DNA of 64,000 nt, taken from the NCBI RefSeq assembly GCF_027853245.1, contig NZ_JAPTZM010000003.1, one strand, 5' to 3'. Below, one piece after another: positions 44,095-52,485 of this stretch. Origin of the DNA: Atlantibacter subterraneus. Lineage in GTDB: Bacteria; Pseudomonadota; Gammaproteobacteria; Enterobacterales; Enterobacteriaceae. Position numbers and translations under genes: made by a program. A model generated the notes under the pieces. It saw only the letters and a program-made list of their open reading frames with translations, did not search any database and was not told where the DNA came from. How positions within the stretch are numbered: the stretch's first letter is position 1; the number at the start of each line of letters is the position of its first letter.

Positions 44095-44751
44095 ATGGCG
44101 AACTGGCTTAAACAACTTCAGTCAATGCTGGGGGATCAGGGTAAAGGGTTATCGCAGGGGCAGGGGCTTTCTAAACTGCTTAGTCCCGGCGCGCTGGGCG
44201 GCCTGGCGGGGCTGCTGGTGGCGAATAAATCGTCACGTAAGCTGCTGGCGAAATACGGTGGCGGCGCGCTGCTGGCAGGCGGTGGGGCGGTGGCCGGAAC
44301 GGTGTTGTGGAATAAGTACAAAGACCGCATCCGCGCGGCCCATCAGGGCGAACCGCAGTATGGCCAACAGGCATCGCCGATTGACAAGCGCGCCGAGCGG
44401 TTAATCCTCGCGCTGGTGTTCGCTGCCAAAAGCGACGGGCATATTGACGATGCGGAACGTCAGGCCATTGACCAGCATCTGCGCGATGCCGGCATCGAAA
44501 ACGAAGGGCGCGCATTGGTGGAGCAGGCACTCGAACTGCCACTCGATCCGGCGCGTCTTGCCGACGGCATCCAGAATGAAGAAGAGGCGCTGGAGATCTA
44601 TTTCCTGAGCTGCGCCGCCATCAATGTCGATCACTTTATGGAGCGTAGTTACCTGAACGCGCTCGGGGATGCGCTGGGGATCCCTGAAGATGTCCGCACC
44701 GACGTGGAGCGCGATATCGCGGTCAGCAAACGGGAGATTTCACCAGGATAA
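44095..44751 (+). CDS. yebE: inner membrane protein YebE (DUF533, TerB-like)
   Basis: A 218-residue protein (E. coli 219) with an N-terminal cytosolic segment and a hydrophobic Gly/Ala-rich span (ALLAGGGAVAGTVLW, about residues 58-75). A TerB-like helical domain follows (ALVFAAKSDGHIDDAERQAIDQHL), with acidic motifs that may bind metal. Its role is unknown; in E. coli it belongs to the CpxR envelope-stress regulon. Only a weak GTAAA-N5-GTGTT match is seen upstream, on the opposite strand. Confidence 0.9.
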   Translation: MANWLKQLQSMLGDQGKGLSQGQGLSKLLSPGALGGLAGLLVANKSSRKLLAKYGGGALLAGGGAVAGTVLWNKYKDRIRAAHQGEPQYGQQASPIDKRAERLILALVFAAKSDGHIDDAERQAIDQHLRDAGIENEGRALVEQALELPLDPARLADGIQNEEEALEIYFLSCAAINVDHFMERSYLNALGDALGIPEDVRTDVERDIAVSKREISPG

Positions 44752-44833
44752 CGCCTGGTTTGGTGGCGTTACGCTTGCAACGCGCTGGGTTTTTGCCAAC
44801 CTTATAAGGGTGTTAACCTAAAAGTTGAGCGTT

Positions 44834-46894
44834 ATGCCACCTAAAGCCAAAGTAATACCCCACACCATGACCCTGCATGGCGATACGCGCATCGATAACT
44901 ATTACTGGTTGCGCGATGATGACCGGTCCGATCCCGACGTCCTCGACTATCTCCACAAAGAGAACGATTACGGGCGGCGGGTCATGGCGAGCCAGCAGGC
45001 GCTGGAGGAACAGTTACTCAAAGAGATGATTGCGCGCATTCCGCAGCGCGATGCGTCAGCCCCTTACGTTAAGAATGGCTACCGCTACCGTCAGGTTTAT
45101 GACGTCGGCTGCGAGTACCCGGTTTACCAGCGCCAGTCGGTGTTGTCCTCAGAGTGGGATGACTGGGACCTGCTGCTGGATGCCAACCAGCGCGCGTCGC
45201 ACAGCGAGTTTTATACCCTCGGTGCGTTGGCCATCACCCCGGATAACACCACGATGGTGCTGGCGGAAGATTATCTGTCGCGCCGCCAGTACGGTCTGCG
45301 CTTTCGCAATCTGGAGACCGGCAACTGGTATCCGGAGCTGATTGAACATGTCGCGCCTGAAGTGGCCTGGGCTAACGATTCCCGCACCCTCTACTACGTT
45401 AAAAAGCATGCCAAAACCCTGCTGCCGTATCAGGTGTGGCGGCACACCGTAGGCTCGCCCGCCAGCGAAGATGAATTGATCTACGAAGAGCGCGATGAAA
45501 CGTTCTACGTCAGCCTGTACAAAACCACTTCCCAGCACTTCATCAATATTTTTCTCTCCAGCGCCACCACCAGCGAGGTATGGCTGCTGGACGCGGAGCT
45601 GGCGGATGCCGAACCCAGCTGTTTCCTGAAGCGGCGTAAAGATCACGAATATTCGGTGGATCACTACCAGCACCGTTTTTATATGCGTTCTAACCGCGAC
45701 GGTAAAAACTTCGGGCTTTATCGCAGCACGGTGCGCAACGAGCAAAAATGGGAAACGCTGATACCCGCGCGCGAGCACATCATGCTGGAGGGCTTTACGC
45801 TGTTCACCGACTGGCTGGTGGTGGAAGAGCGCCAGCGCGGATTGACCAGCCTGCGGCAAATCAATCGCAAAACGCGCGAAGTGACCGGCATCGCCTTTGA
45901 CGATCCGGCCTATGTGACCTGGCTTGCCTATAATCCTGAGCCGGAAACCGCCAGGCTGCGTTATGGCTACTCCTCCATGACCACGCCGGATACCCTGTTC
46001 GAACTGGATATGGATACCGGCGAGCGGCGAGTGCTTAAACAGACGGAAATTGACGGCTTTGATTCTGCCAATTACCGCAGCGAACACGTGTGGATCAAGG
46101 CGCGCGATGGCGTGGAGGTGCCGGTCTCGCTGGTGTACCACAAGAAATATTTCCAGCGCGGCGCGAATCCGCTGCTGGTGTATGGCTATGGCTCTTACGG
46201 CAGCAGTATGGATGCCGATTTCAGCTCCAGCCGCCTGAGCCTGCTGGATCGTGGATTTGTCTACGCTATCGCCCATATCCGCGGCGGCGGCGAACTGGGC
46301 CAGCAGTGGTATGAGGCGGGGAAATTTTTACACAAGAAAAACACCTTTAATGACTATATCGACGTCTGCGAAGCGCTGCTGAAACAGGGCTATGGCGATC
46401 CGCGTTACCTGTTCGGCATGGGCGGCAGTGCCGGCGGAATGCTGATGGGAGCGGTAATTAATATGCGTCCAGAGCTGTTTCACGGTGTGGTGGCGCAGGT
46501 GCCGTTTGTTGATGTGGTCACCACCATGCTGGATGAGTCGATCCCACTCACCACCGGGGAGTTTGAAGAGTGGGGCAATCCGCAGGACGAAACCTATTAC
46601 CACTATATGAAGAGCTACAGCCCCTACGACCAGGTTACGCGTCAACACTACCCGCATCTGCTGGTCACCACTGGGCTGCATGATTCCCAGGTGCAGTACT
46701 GGGAGCCGGCAAAATGGGTCGCTAAGCTGCGGGAATACAAGACTGATGACAGCCTGCTGCTGCTGTGTACCGAAATGGATTCCGGCCACGGCGGGAAATC
46801 GGGCCGATTCAAATCTTACGAAGGCGTGGCGCTGGAATTTGCCTTTTTAATCGGCCTGACCCAGGGGACGTTGGGGGCAAAAGCGGGGCATTAA
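44834..46894 (+). CDS. ptrB: oligopeptidase B (protease II)
   Basis: This cytosolic serine peptidase of the prolyl oligopeptidase family cuts small peptides after Lys or Arg. The 686 residues equal E. coli PtrB. An N-terminal seven-blade propeller is followed by the alpha/beta hydrolase domain. Nucleophile Ser sits in GGSAGGMLMG, Asp in LHDSQVQYWEP and His in DSGHGGKSG. The ATG at 44834 gives the family N-terminus; a TTG three codons earlier is less likely. Its end overlaps exoX on the opposite strand by 4 nt. Confidence 0.95.
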   Translation: MPPKAKVIPHTMTLHGDTRIDNYYWLRDDDRSDPDVLDYLHKENDYGRRVMASQQALEEQLLKEMIARIPQRDASAPYVKNGYRYRQVYDVGCEYPVYQRQSVLSSEWDDWDLLLDANQRASHSEFYTLGALAITPDNTTMVLAEDYLSRRQYGLRFRNLETGNWYPELIEHVAPEVAWANDSRTLYYVKKHAKTLLPYQVWRHTVGSPASEDELIYEERDETFYVSLYKTTSQHFINIFLSSATTSEVWLLDAELADAEPSCFLKRRKDHEYSVDHYQHRFYMRSNRDGKNFGLYRSTVRNEQKWETLIPAREHIMLEGFTLFTDWLVVEERQRGLTSLRQINRKTREVTGIAFDDPAYVTWLAYNPEPETARLRYGYSSMTTPDTLFELDMDTGERRVLKQTEIDGFDSANYRSEHVWIKARDGVEVPVSLVYHKKYFQRGANPLLVYGYGSYGSSMDADFSSSRLSLLDRGFVYAIAHIRGGGELGQQWYEAGKFLHKKNTFNDYIDVCEALLKQGYGDPRYLFGMGGSAGGMLMGAVINMRPELFHGVVAQVPFVDVVTTMLDESIPLTTGEFEEWGNPQDETYYHYMKSYSPYDQVTRQHYPHLLVTTGLHDSQVQYWEPAKWVAKLREYKTDDSLLLLCTEMDSGHGGKSGRFKSYEGVALEFAFLIGLTQGTLGAKAGH

Positions 46895-47559
46895 TCCTCC
46901 CCGAGGTAGTGTTTCAGCGTCAGGCGCAGCTGTGGGGTCATCTCTTTGATGTTCTTCAGCATCCAGCGCAGATAGCCAGGGTCGCGCTCCGCGACATCGC
47001 TAACGGCTTCGCCACGGTATTTGCCGAACTTAAAGGTGGTCATCAAGGTCGGGCGACCGGTAATGGTGACCATCTCTTCCGGCGTCCAGTGGGTCTGCTG
47101 CATGATATCCAGCAAAAGCGCGGCCGTGATATAGCAATCATACAGCGCGCGGTGATGGTGCAAATCGGGCGGCGTATCGACCTGCAAGCTACGCGCTTTG
47201 TACAATCCCATATTGCTGTATTTGATGCCCGGCCAGTTCCACAGACGGCGCGCCATCTTCATGGTGCAAATCCACTCGCCGCCCATGTCGGGCAGCATCC
47301 GGCTATCAAAATCGGCGTTATGTGCCACGTAAAACGGGCTGCCGAGGTAGCTGGGTAAAACGACTTCCAGCTCCGGTTTGTCAGCTACCATTGCTTCGGT
47401 AATGCGATGGATAGCCATGGCCTGATGGCTGATAGGACGATCCGGACGCACCAGGTCGCTCATAGGGTTAACGATCTGGCCGTTAATAATATCCACCGAA
47501 GCGATTTCCACCACTCCGCCCTGTAACCCGCAGGTTTCCGTATCGATCACTCGCAGCAT
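46891..47559 (-). CDS. exoX: exodeoxyribonuclease X
   Basis: This DnaQ-type 3'-5' exonuclease acts in mismatch repair and recombination. It has 222 residues (E. coli 220). The DEDDh residues are visible in VIDTETCGLQGG, YVAHNADFDSR and PPDLHHHRALYDCY. A small insert (RRLWNWPGIKYSN) accounts for the two extra residues. The ATG at 47559 reproduces the E. coli start. Confidence 0.95.
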   Translation of the reverse strand: MLRVIDTETCGLQGGVVEIASVDIINGQIVNPMSDLVRPDRPISHQAMAIHRITEAMVADKPELEVVLPSYLGSPFYVAHNADFDSRMLPDMGGEWICTMKMARRLWNWPGIKYSNMGLYKARSLQVDTPPDLHHHRALYDCYITAALLLDIMQQTHWTPEEMVTITGRPTLMTTFKFGKYRGEAVSDVAERDPGYLRWMLKNIKEMTPQLRLTLKHYLGED

Positions 47560-47582
47560 GTCAGACTCTCTTAACCAAAGTG

Positions 47583-48308
47583 CTAGCGTAATGGAATGAC
47601 CTCGCCGTGCCAACCGTTGTCTTTACGGCGGGCCACCACCAGCAGTTCACCGGCTTCGGCGCGCACGATGAGCTGGCCTTGTTCATCCCAGCAGGCGCTG
47701 CGGCCCACAGCGGTTTGGTTATCCGGCGCGACGGCATGGTTGACCTGCAATACCGCGACATGATTTTCAAAGGCACAGTGCTGCATATCGACCACTTCGG
47801 CAGTCCATGACAGCTCAGAGACAAATCGCCCGCACATATACAGGCTGGCCTCTTTCTGGGCCCAGAGATCCTCGGGCAGAGAACGGCTTACCGAAAGAGC
47901 AATTCGCTGCGAGCCGGTGCCGATGAGTTTATCCTGCAGTACCGGTAATCCATTGATTTCACATATATGTTGTGCCGTGTTTTGCAGGCAGAGCTGGCGC
48001 GTCCCGTCGGGAAGAAAAATCAAACCCGCCGACATCATCCCTCCAGGCGCGGGCAGGGATAGACCAGCAATAATCGTCATCTTATGCTGCTGCGCCGCCA
48101 GAGTGATGGGGGCGAACAACGTCGAATCAGGGCTGACCAGGCATGAATCGGGAGAGTGAAAACCGGTAAGGGAAAACTCGGGAAACAGTAAAACGTCGAT
48201 CTGCTCACGGGCAGCGGTGGCGATAAACTTCAGGTGATGGGAAACATTTGCGGCTACGTCATCAGGACGCGGCGCGTATTGCGCAGCGGCAACATTCCAT
48301 GTTGTCAT
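47583..48308 (-). CDS. yobB: carbon-nitrogen hydrolase fold protein YobB
   Basis: A 241-residue protein of the nitrilase superfamily in the place of E. coli yobB (between exoX and holE). The first catalytic residue, Glu44, is present in LLFPEFSLTG. However, the strand where the nucleophile Cys is expected reads IALSVSRSLPED, with Ser141 aligned by eye to Cys. The region of the catalytic Lys (CLQNTAQHI) has no Lys. It may therefore be a non-hydrolytic relative or use another mechanism. Substrate unknown. Confidence 0.75.
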   Translation of the reverse strand: MTTWNVAAAQYAPRPDDVAANVSHHLKFIATAAREQIDVLLFPEFSLTGFHSPDSCLVSPDSTLFAPITLAAQQHKMTIIAGLSLPAPGGMMSAGLIFLPDGTRQLCLQNTAQHICEINGLPVLQDKLIGTGSQRIALSVSRSLPEDLWAQKEASLYMCGRFVSELSWTAEVVDMQHCAFENHVAVLQVNHAVAPDNQTAVGRSACWDEQGQLIVRAEAGELLVVARRKDNGWHGEVIPLR

Positions 48309-48423
48309 AATGGTCTCCTTGAAGATGAAATCGCTATATCTGGCTAAATGAGTCGGTGAATATAGTGATTAGCGCAGACAGATTAGCATTTTCATTGTAA
48401 GGAAGCGTAACGGACCGTAAGCG

Positions 48424-48654
48424 TTATTTTGATTTTGGTTCCCAGGGCATGCGCGATAAATTCACCGAGGCCAGACGATGGGCGATCAGGCGTTCGCGAA
48501 AGTAGCCACGCAGGGCTTCCGGCTGCTCGCGTTCAACGGCCTCCGCAATAATCGGCATGTTGTAGCGCTCTTTAAACGCCACGCCAGCGGCGGCTAAATC
48601 GACGTTCACTTTGTCCATTTCGTCCTGAGGAAGTTGGGCAAGATTGTGCTTCAT
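48424..48654 (-). CDS. holE: DNA polymerase III theta subunit
   Basis: This 76-residue protein matches E. coli HolE in length. It shares the DEMDKVNVDLAAAGVAFKER helix and the ERLIAHRLASVNLSR C-terminal part. Theta binds the proofreading subunit epsilon in the core polymerase and stabilises it. It is monocistronic. Confidence 0.96.
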   Translation of the reverse strand: MKHNLAQLPQDEMDKVNVDLAAAGVAFKERYNMPIIAEAVEREQPEALRGYFRERLIAHRLASVNLSRMPWEPKSK

Positions 48655-48804
48655 AGATGACTCCTGTTATGACTGGCGGAAAGGTACTTGCTCATCGTCC
48701 GGATGACAAGTATTTCTGTGTCGCTATGTGCCATGCTGTCTCGACTTGAGGAGTCACCGGGGTTATTCTTTGCGCCACAGTCATAACGAAAAGGAATGAT
48801 TTAT

Positions 48805-49179
48805 ATGGCATTCACCGCATCTCGTCTTCTTTGTACCCTGACCGTTACCGCTTCACTGTTCGCCGCACCTGCCGTCTGGGCCCATGCGCATCTTAAGCAT
48901 CAATACCCCGCGGCGGATGCCGTGATGGAGTCTGCGCCTCAGGCTCTGACCCTGAATTTCTCTGAAGGAATCGAACCGGCATTCAGCGGCATCACGCTGG
49001 TCGGCCCGGAGAAGCAAAAACTGGAAACCGGCAAAGCGAAAGTGGCGGCAGATGATAATAAACAGCTGATTGTGCCGCTCAGCGCGCCGCTGCCTGCCGG
49101 GCAGTACCAGGTCGACTGGCATGTGGTTTCCGTCGATGGCCACAAAACCAAAGGCAGCTACTATTTTAGCGTGAAATGA
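48805..49179 (+). CDS. yobA: CopC-domain periplasmic protein YobA
   Basis: A 124-residue protein with a Sec signal ending in VWAHAH, so that mature His1 is exposed in the manner of CopC copper-binding proteins. The C-terminal VVSVDGHKTKGSYYF block holds the second conserved His. It probably binds Cu(II) in the periplasm and passes it to the CopD-like membrane partner, which starts 1 nt after its stop. The ATG at 48805 is preferred for family length. Confidence 0.9.
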   Translation: MAFTASRLLCTLTVTASLFAAPAVWAHAHLKHQYPAADAVMESAPQALTLNFSEGIEPAFSGITLVGPEKQKLETGKAKVAADDNKQLIVPLSAPLPAGQYQVDWHVVSVDGHKTKGSYYFSVK

Positions 49180-49180
49180 C

Positions 49181-50056
49181 ATGCTGGTTGCCACCTGGGT
49201 TACGCTGCGGTTTATTCATTTCGCCGCGTTGATACTGGCGCTGGGGTGTGCAATCAGCACCTGCTGGCTGGCCCCGGACGCGTTTAAGCCTGTGCTGGCG
49301 CGCCGCGTCTGGCGGTGGTGGCGCATGGCGCTGGTCGCAAACCTGGTCAGCGCAACGTTGATGCTCGCTATTCAGGGCGGAATGATGGCAGGCGGCTGGG
49401 CAGACGTCGTTTCCCCGGCTATCTGGCAGGCGGTGTTAACCACGCAGTTTGGCGGTGTATGGCTGTGGCAGATCGTTCTCAGCGTTATCTCGCTGGCGGT
49501 GTTCCTGCTTAAACCTTACCGCGTTGGCGCGCTGCTGATGGTGCTGTTGATGGGGCAGGTGGTGCTGCTGGCTGGGGTAGGGCATGCAGTGATGGCGGAA
49601 GGTGCGCGCGGCGCGTTCCAGCAAATTAACCACGCCATTCATCTGCTTTCCGCCGCGTGGTGGATGGGCGGCTTACTGCCGTTACTGGTCTGTATGCGGC
49701 TGGCGCGCAAACCGCGCTGGCGGGAGAGCGCCATCCGCGCCATGATGCGTTTTTCGCGCTACGGTCATCTGGCCGTCGCGTTAGCGATCGTGACGGGGAT
49801 CGTCAATACGCTGCTAATTGCCGGAATCCCCTGGCCTGTAGATACGCGTTATCTCATCATGCTGTGGGTAAAGGCCGCGCTGGTGGCGATGATGGTGGCG
49901 ATTGCCGTGTATAACCGCTATGCGCTGGTGCCGCGCTTTAGCCAGACCGCGGGCGTGGCGCAAGGTCAGTTTATTACTCTGACCAAAGTGGAATGGATAT
50001 TGAGCTTACTGGTAGTGGCCTGCGTCAGCCTGTTCGCGACCTGGGAGCCAGTTTAA
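49181..50056 (+). CDS. yebZ: CopD-family inner membrane protein YebZ
   Basis: A 291-residue membrane protein (E. coli 290) with about eight membrane segments of the CopD/PcoD type, thought to move copper with the CopC partner. His residues in HFAALILALG, GHAVMAEGARGAFQQINHAIHLLSAAWW are candidate ligands. Middle gene of the yobA-yebZ-yebY operon. Confidence 0.92.
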   Translation: MLVATWVTLRFIHFAALILALGCAISTCWLAPDAFKPVLARRVWRWWRMALVANLVSATLMLAIQGGMMAGGWADVVSPAIWQAVLTTQFGGVWLWQIVLSVISLAVFLLKPYRVGALLMVLLMGQVVLLAGVGHAVMAEGARGAFQQINHAIHLLSAAWWMGGLLPLLVCMRLARKPRWRESAIRAMMRFSRYGHLAVALAIVTGIVNTLLIAGIPWPVDTRYLIMLWVKAALVAMMVAIAVYNRYALVPRFSQTAGVAQGQFITLTKVEWILSLLVVACVSLFATWEPV

Positions 50057-50081
50057 CCGTGATTATGTTTGCGAGTTTACG

Positions 50082-50420
50082 ATGAAAAAAACAGTACTTT
50101 CACTGCTATTACTGGCGTGCGCGGGAACGGCCGCCGCTGCGCCGCAGATTATTACGGTAAGCCGTTTTGAAATGGGCAAAGACAACTGGGCGTTTAACCG
50201 CGAAGAAGTCATGCTCACCTGCCGTCCGGGCAACGCGCTGTTCGTGATTAATCCGGCTACCCTGATGCAATATCCGATCAATGACGAAGCCATGGCGCAG
50301 GTTAAAGCCGGGAAAACCACGGGCCAGCCCATTAGCGTGATTCAGGTAGACGACCCGGCAAAGCCCGGCGAGAAAAAGAGCCTGGTGCCGTTTATCGAGA
50401 AAGCCAAAACGCTCTGTTAA
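50082..50420 (+). CDS. yebY: YebY family periplasmic protein
   Basis: A 112-residue protein with a Sec signal peptide ending in GTAAAAPQ (about residue 20). Two Cys residues remain in the mature part (LTCRPG and KTLC at the C-terminus). E. coli YebY is 113 residues and lies in the same operon. Its function is unproven; a copper-related role follows only from context. A strong terminator follows. Confidence 0.9.
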   Translation: MKKTVLSLLLLACAGTAAAAPQIITVSRFEMGKDNWAFNREEVMLTCRPGNALFVINPATLMQYPINDEAMAQVKAGKTTGQPISVIQVDDPAKPGEKKSLVPFIEKAKTLC

Positions 50421-50434
50421 ACGTTCACGGGCAT

Positions 50435-50476
50435 AAAAAAACCGCAGTACCGTGGAATACGGGCTGCGGTTTTTTA
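50435..50476. terminator. bidirectional terminator of the yobA operon and SraC
   Basis: ACCGCAG and CTGCGGT pair around a 16-nt loop. The hairpin has A runs upstream and T runs downstream, so it works on both strands. On the minus strand it would end SraC. Confidence 0.8.
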
Positions 50477-50700
50477 TTAAGTGATTACGTTACGTGAGGA
50501 ATTTTTTTGGACCACTTTTGTCGCGGACTGGAAAACCTGACATCGTAATCTATTCTTAAAGGGCAAGGCGATTTCAGCCTGCATTAATGCCAACTTTTAG
50601 CGCACGGCTCTCTCCCAAGAGCCATTTCCCTGGACCGAATACAGGAATCGTATTCGGTCTTTTTTTATCCCTATGATTCATAAGCCTGTTGCGACTGCGC
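50437..50700 (-). ncRNA. sraC: SraC (RyeA), antisense to SdsR
   Basis: In E. coli SraC is a 250-275-nt RNA antisense to SdsR, ending past the SdsR promoter. Here the minus strand across SdsR ends at the bidirectional terminator of yebY at the corresponding distance. The 5' end is estimated only and no clear promoter was recognised. Confidence 0.5.
50563..50667 (+). ncRNA. sdsR: SdsR (RyeB) stationary-phase sRNA
   Basis: The sequence from GCAAGGCGATTTCAGCC to the terminator is almost the same as the 104-nt E. coli SdsR, including the conserved single-stranded TTTTAGCGCACGGCTCTC part. It is preceded by a sigma-S-type -10 (CTATTCTTA, 50550-50558). It ends in the hairpin ACCGAATAC / GTATTCGGT plus T run. 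SdsR binds Hfq/ProQ and represses several mRNAs in stationary phase. Here it lies between yebY and pphA, as in E. coli. Confidence 0.93.
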
Positions 50701-50904
50701 CTTACTCCGTGGCAAGTGTCGCTGCCTGTGAACGCCTTAAACCATACCACAGACAACCCCGGCAGCGTCCAGAGCTTTTTTGCCGTCTTTAAGAATCTGT
50801 AAGTGAGATGATACCAATAAGTTTCAATATGCTGTCAGCGTGTCGTCATGCGCCGGTTTTCTGGAATCTGGATCAAATAACAATAAACTTCATTTGGCGC
50901 GAAC

Positions 50905-51030
50905 TTGATCGGACAAATCTTATCGGCTATTGTGCGATTTATCCCTTACAGAGCTAACGCCATCACCATGAGCGCCGGAGATAAGCGCCGGAAGGGACAT
51001 AAAAAAGCCTGCATAATGCAGGCTTTTTTA
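50905..51030 (+). other. orphan promoter-terminator unit, possible small RNA
   Basis: TTGATC (50905-50910), a 17-nt spacer and TATTGT (50928-50933) form a plausible sigma-70 promoter. The strong intrinsic terminator GCCTGC-ATAAT-GCAGGC with TTTTTT ends near 51030, giving a predicted RNA of about 90 nt. The transcript would contain two close copies of GCGCCGGA/GCGCCGGAA around 50973-50993. No open reading frame with a ribosome site lies within it. I do not know a described RNA at this place. Confidence 0.45.
51001..51030. terminator. strong terminator upstream of pphA
   Basis: AAAAAAGCCTGC-ATAAT-GCAGGCTTTTTT is symmetric and works on both strands. No annotated gene ends immediately before it. 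Confidence 0.85.
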
Positions 51031-51187
51031 TGCCTGTGCGTTTTTAATTACCCGGTGATTGCTAATAAATTCCTGTAACCGTCAAAAACGCTTAGAAAAG
51101 TATATTTTTGCCGCTCCCTCTCCTCGCCCGTCATCGCAGTAATAATGTGTGCCGCACACTATACTTTAGCTGTTCACAGGAGGAGAA

Positions 51188-51832
51188 ATGTATCAACGAA
51201 TCGACGCCAGCCAATGGCGGGACATCTACATCGTAGGCGATTTGCACGGCTGCCTGCGACAGTTTGCCCAGGCGTTACGCGAGGCGCATTTCGACCCGTG
51301 GCAGGATTTGGTCATCAGCGTAGGCGATCTTATCGACCGCGGGGATAACAGTCCCGGCTGCCTGGCGTTAACCGAGCGGCGCTGGTTCCGCTGCGTGTTG
51401 GGCAACCATGAGGCCATGGCGCTGGACGCGCTGGAATCAGGGGATTACGCATTGTGGTATCTCAACGGCGGCAGCTGGTTTACCACGCTCAATAGCGCGG
51501 CGCGCAAGCGCGTCGAAGGGCAACTGCTGCATCTGCGCGATTTCCCGCTGATTATTGAGTTGCAACGCGCGGAACAGCGCATCGTGGTCGCCCACGCGGA
51601 CTACCCGGGCGATCATTATGCCTGGCAGCAGCCGGTGAAGCGCACGCCGGTGCTCTGGAGCCGCGAGCGGCTATCGCGTTGTATCAAAGGACGTGATGAG
51701 TCTATCAGCGGGGCGGATGCGTTTTACTTCGGGCATACGCCGTTAAATGACTGCCTCGATTGCGGGAACTTGCACTATATCGATACCGGTGCCGTTTTCG
51801 GCAACCGGTTGACCTTACTGCGGGTCCAGTAG
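51188..51832 (+). CDS. pphA: serine/threonine protein phosphatase 1
   Basis: A 214-residue metallophosphatase of the PPP family (E. coli PphA 218). All signature motifs are present: GDLHGC, GDLIDRGD, GNHEAM and the later His residues in VVAHADYPG and FGHTPLND. E. coli PphA is induced by protein misfolding and acts on phosphoproteins in the CpxR-linked response. AGGAGGAGAA precedes the ATG. The stop codon abuts yebW on the other strand. Confidence 0.93.
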   Translation: MYQRIDASQWRDIYIVGDLHGCLRQFAQALREAHFDPWQDLVISVGDLIDRGDNSPGCLALTERRWFRCVLGNHEAMALDALESGDYALWYLNGGSWFTTLNSAARKRVEGQLLHLRDFPLIIELQRAEQRIVVAHADYPGDHYAWQQPVKRTPVLWSRERLSRCIKGRDESISGADAFYFGHTPLNDCLDCGNLHYIDTGAVFGNRLTLLRVQ

Positions 51833-52024
51833 CTAAAAATCGCTGTACTCCTGAGCCGGGGTCCAGAAGCCATCGATAAAATCCTCCACCGGGAAACAGC
51901 CGCCGTGCCGCAGCCGTTGTTCATCCATCGCGCGCATACATTGTTGTTCAGTATTAAAAACGTCAATGACGATATCGTTACAGCCACCGTCCAGATAACA
52001 AATAAACAAAACCAGTGCGAACAT
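51833..52024 (-). CDS. yebW: YebW family protein (DUF1482)
   Basis: A 63-residue protein equal in length to E. coli YebW, starting MFALVLFICYLDGGC and with two more Cys residues (EQQCMRAM, GGCFPVEDF). The N-terminus could be a membrane segment or signal. Function unknown. The ATG at 52024 restores the E. coli N-terminus. Confidence 0.85.
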   Translation of the reverse strand: MFALVLFICYLDGGCNDIVIDVFNTEQQCMRAMDEQRLRHGGCFPVEDFIDGFWTPAQEYSDF

Positions 52025-52131
52025 CGCATCCCCAATGTTAGAAGGTTTAGAGTAATTGTAGGGGACAGGGCGCGAAGGGCAAACCAAACGGGGAAGAATA
52101 ACCCGTCTCAGGCGACGGGCTCATGTCGGGA

Positions 52132-52371
52132 TCAGGCAAAACGCATCACCCAGGCATCAGAATTTTCGTCATAGTGTTTACGATAAAGGACCGAGTGTTC
52201 GCCGTTAAGTACTGCCGGAATACTGGTTTCCGCATCCCACGCATCAAGCTGCATGCACAGATCTGGGTCAGATTTACACGGAATTGTTAAGGTACGTTCA
52301 CCCGGCTGCTCGCCGCTCAGCTCCGCATCATCGATCTCAAAGGTGCCGATTTTAACGCTGGTCTTAGTCAT
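52132..52371 (-). CDS. yebV: YebV family protein (DUF1480)
   Basis: A 79-residue soluble protein matching E. coli YebV (78) across its length, including RTLTIPCKSDPDLCMQLDAW. No enzyme motif is seen. The start at 52371 (MTKTSVKIG) follows GAGAGCACT and matches the family N-terminus. Confidence 0.87.
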   Translation of the reverse strand: MTKTSVKIGTFEIDDAELSGEQPGERTLTIPCKSDPDLCMQLDAWDAETSIPAVLNGEHSVLYRKHYDENSDAWVMRFA

Positions 52372-52485
52372 AGTGCTCTCCATCATCATTACAGTGCAGG
52401 TGGTACGACCAGTAAAGTCGCCATTTTTTAGCCTGGACAAGGAACAGCAAAAGCGCAAGTTTATCGCGATTATTTTTTGGGCGAA

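Noticed and set aside
50808..50957. A 49-codon open frame upstream of pphA (starts MIPISFNMLSAC)
   Set aside because: It has no proper ribosome site, no resemblance to a known family, and its end overlaps the predicted promoter of the possible small RNA.
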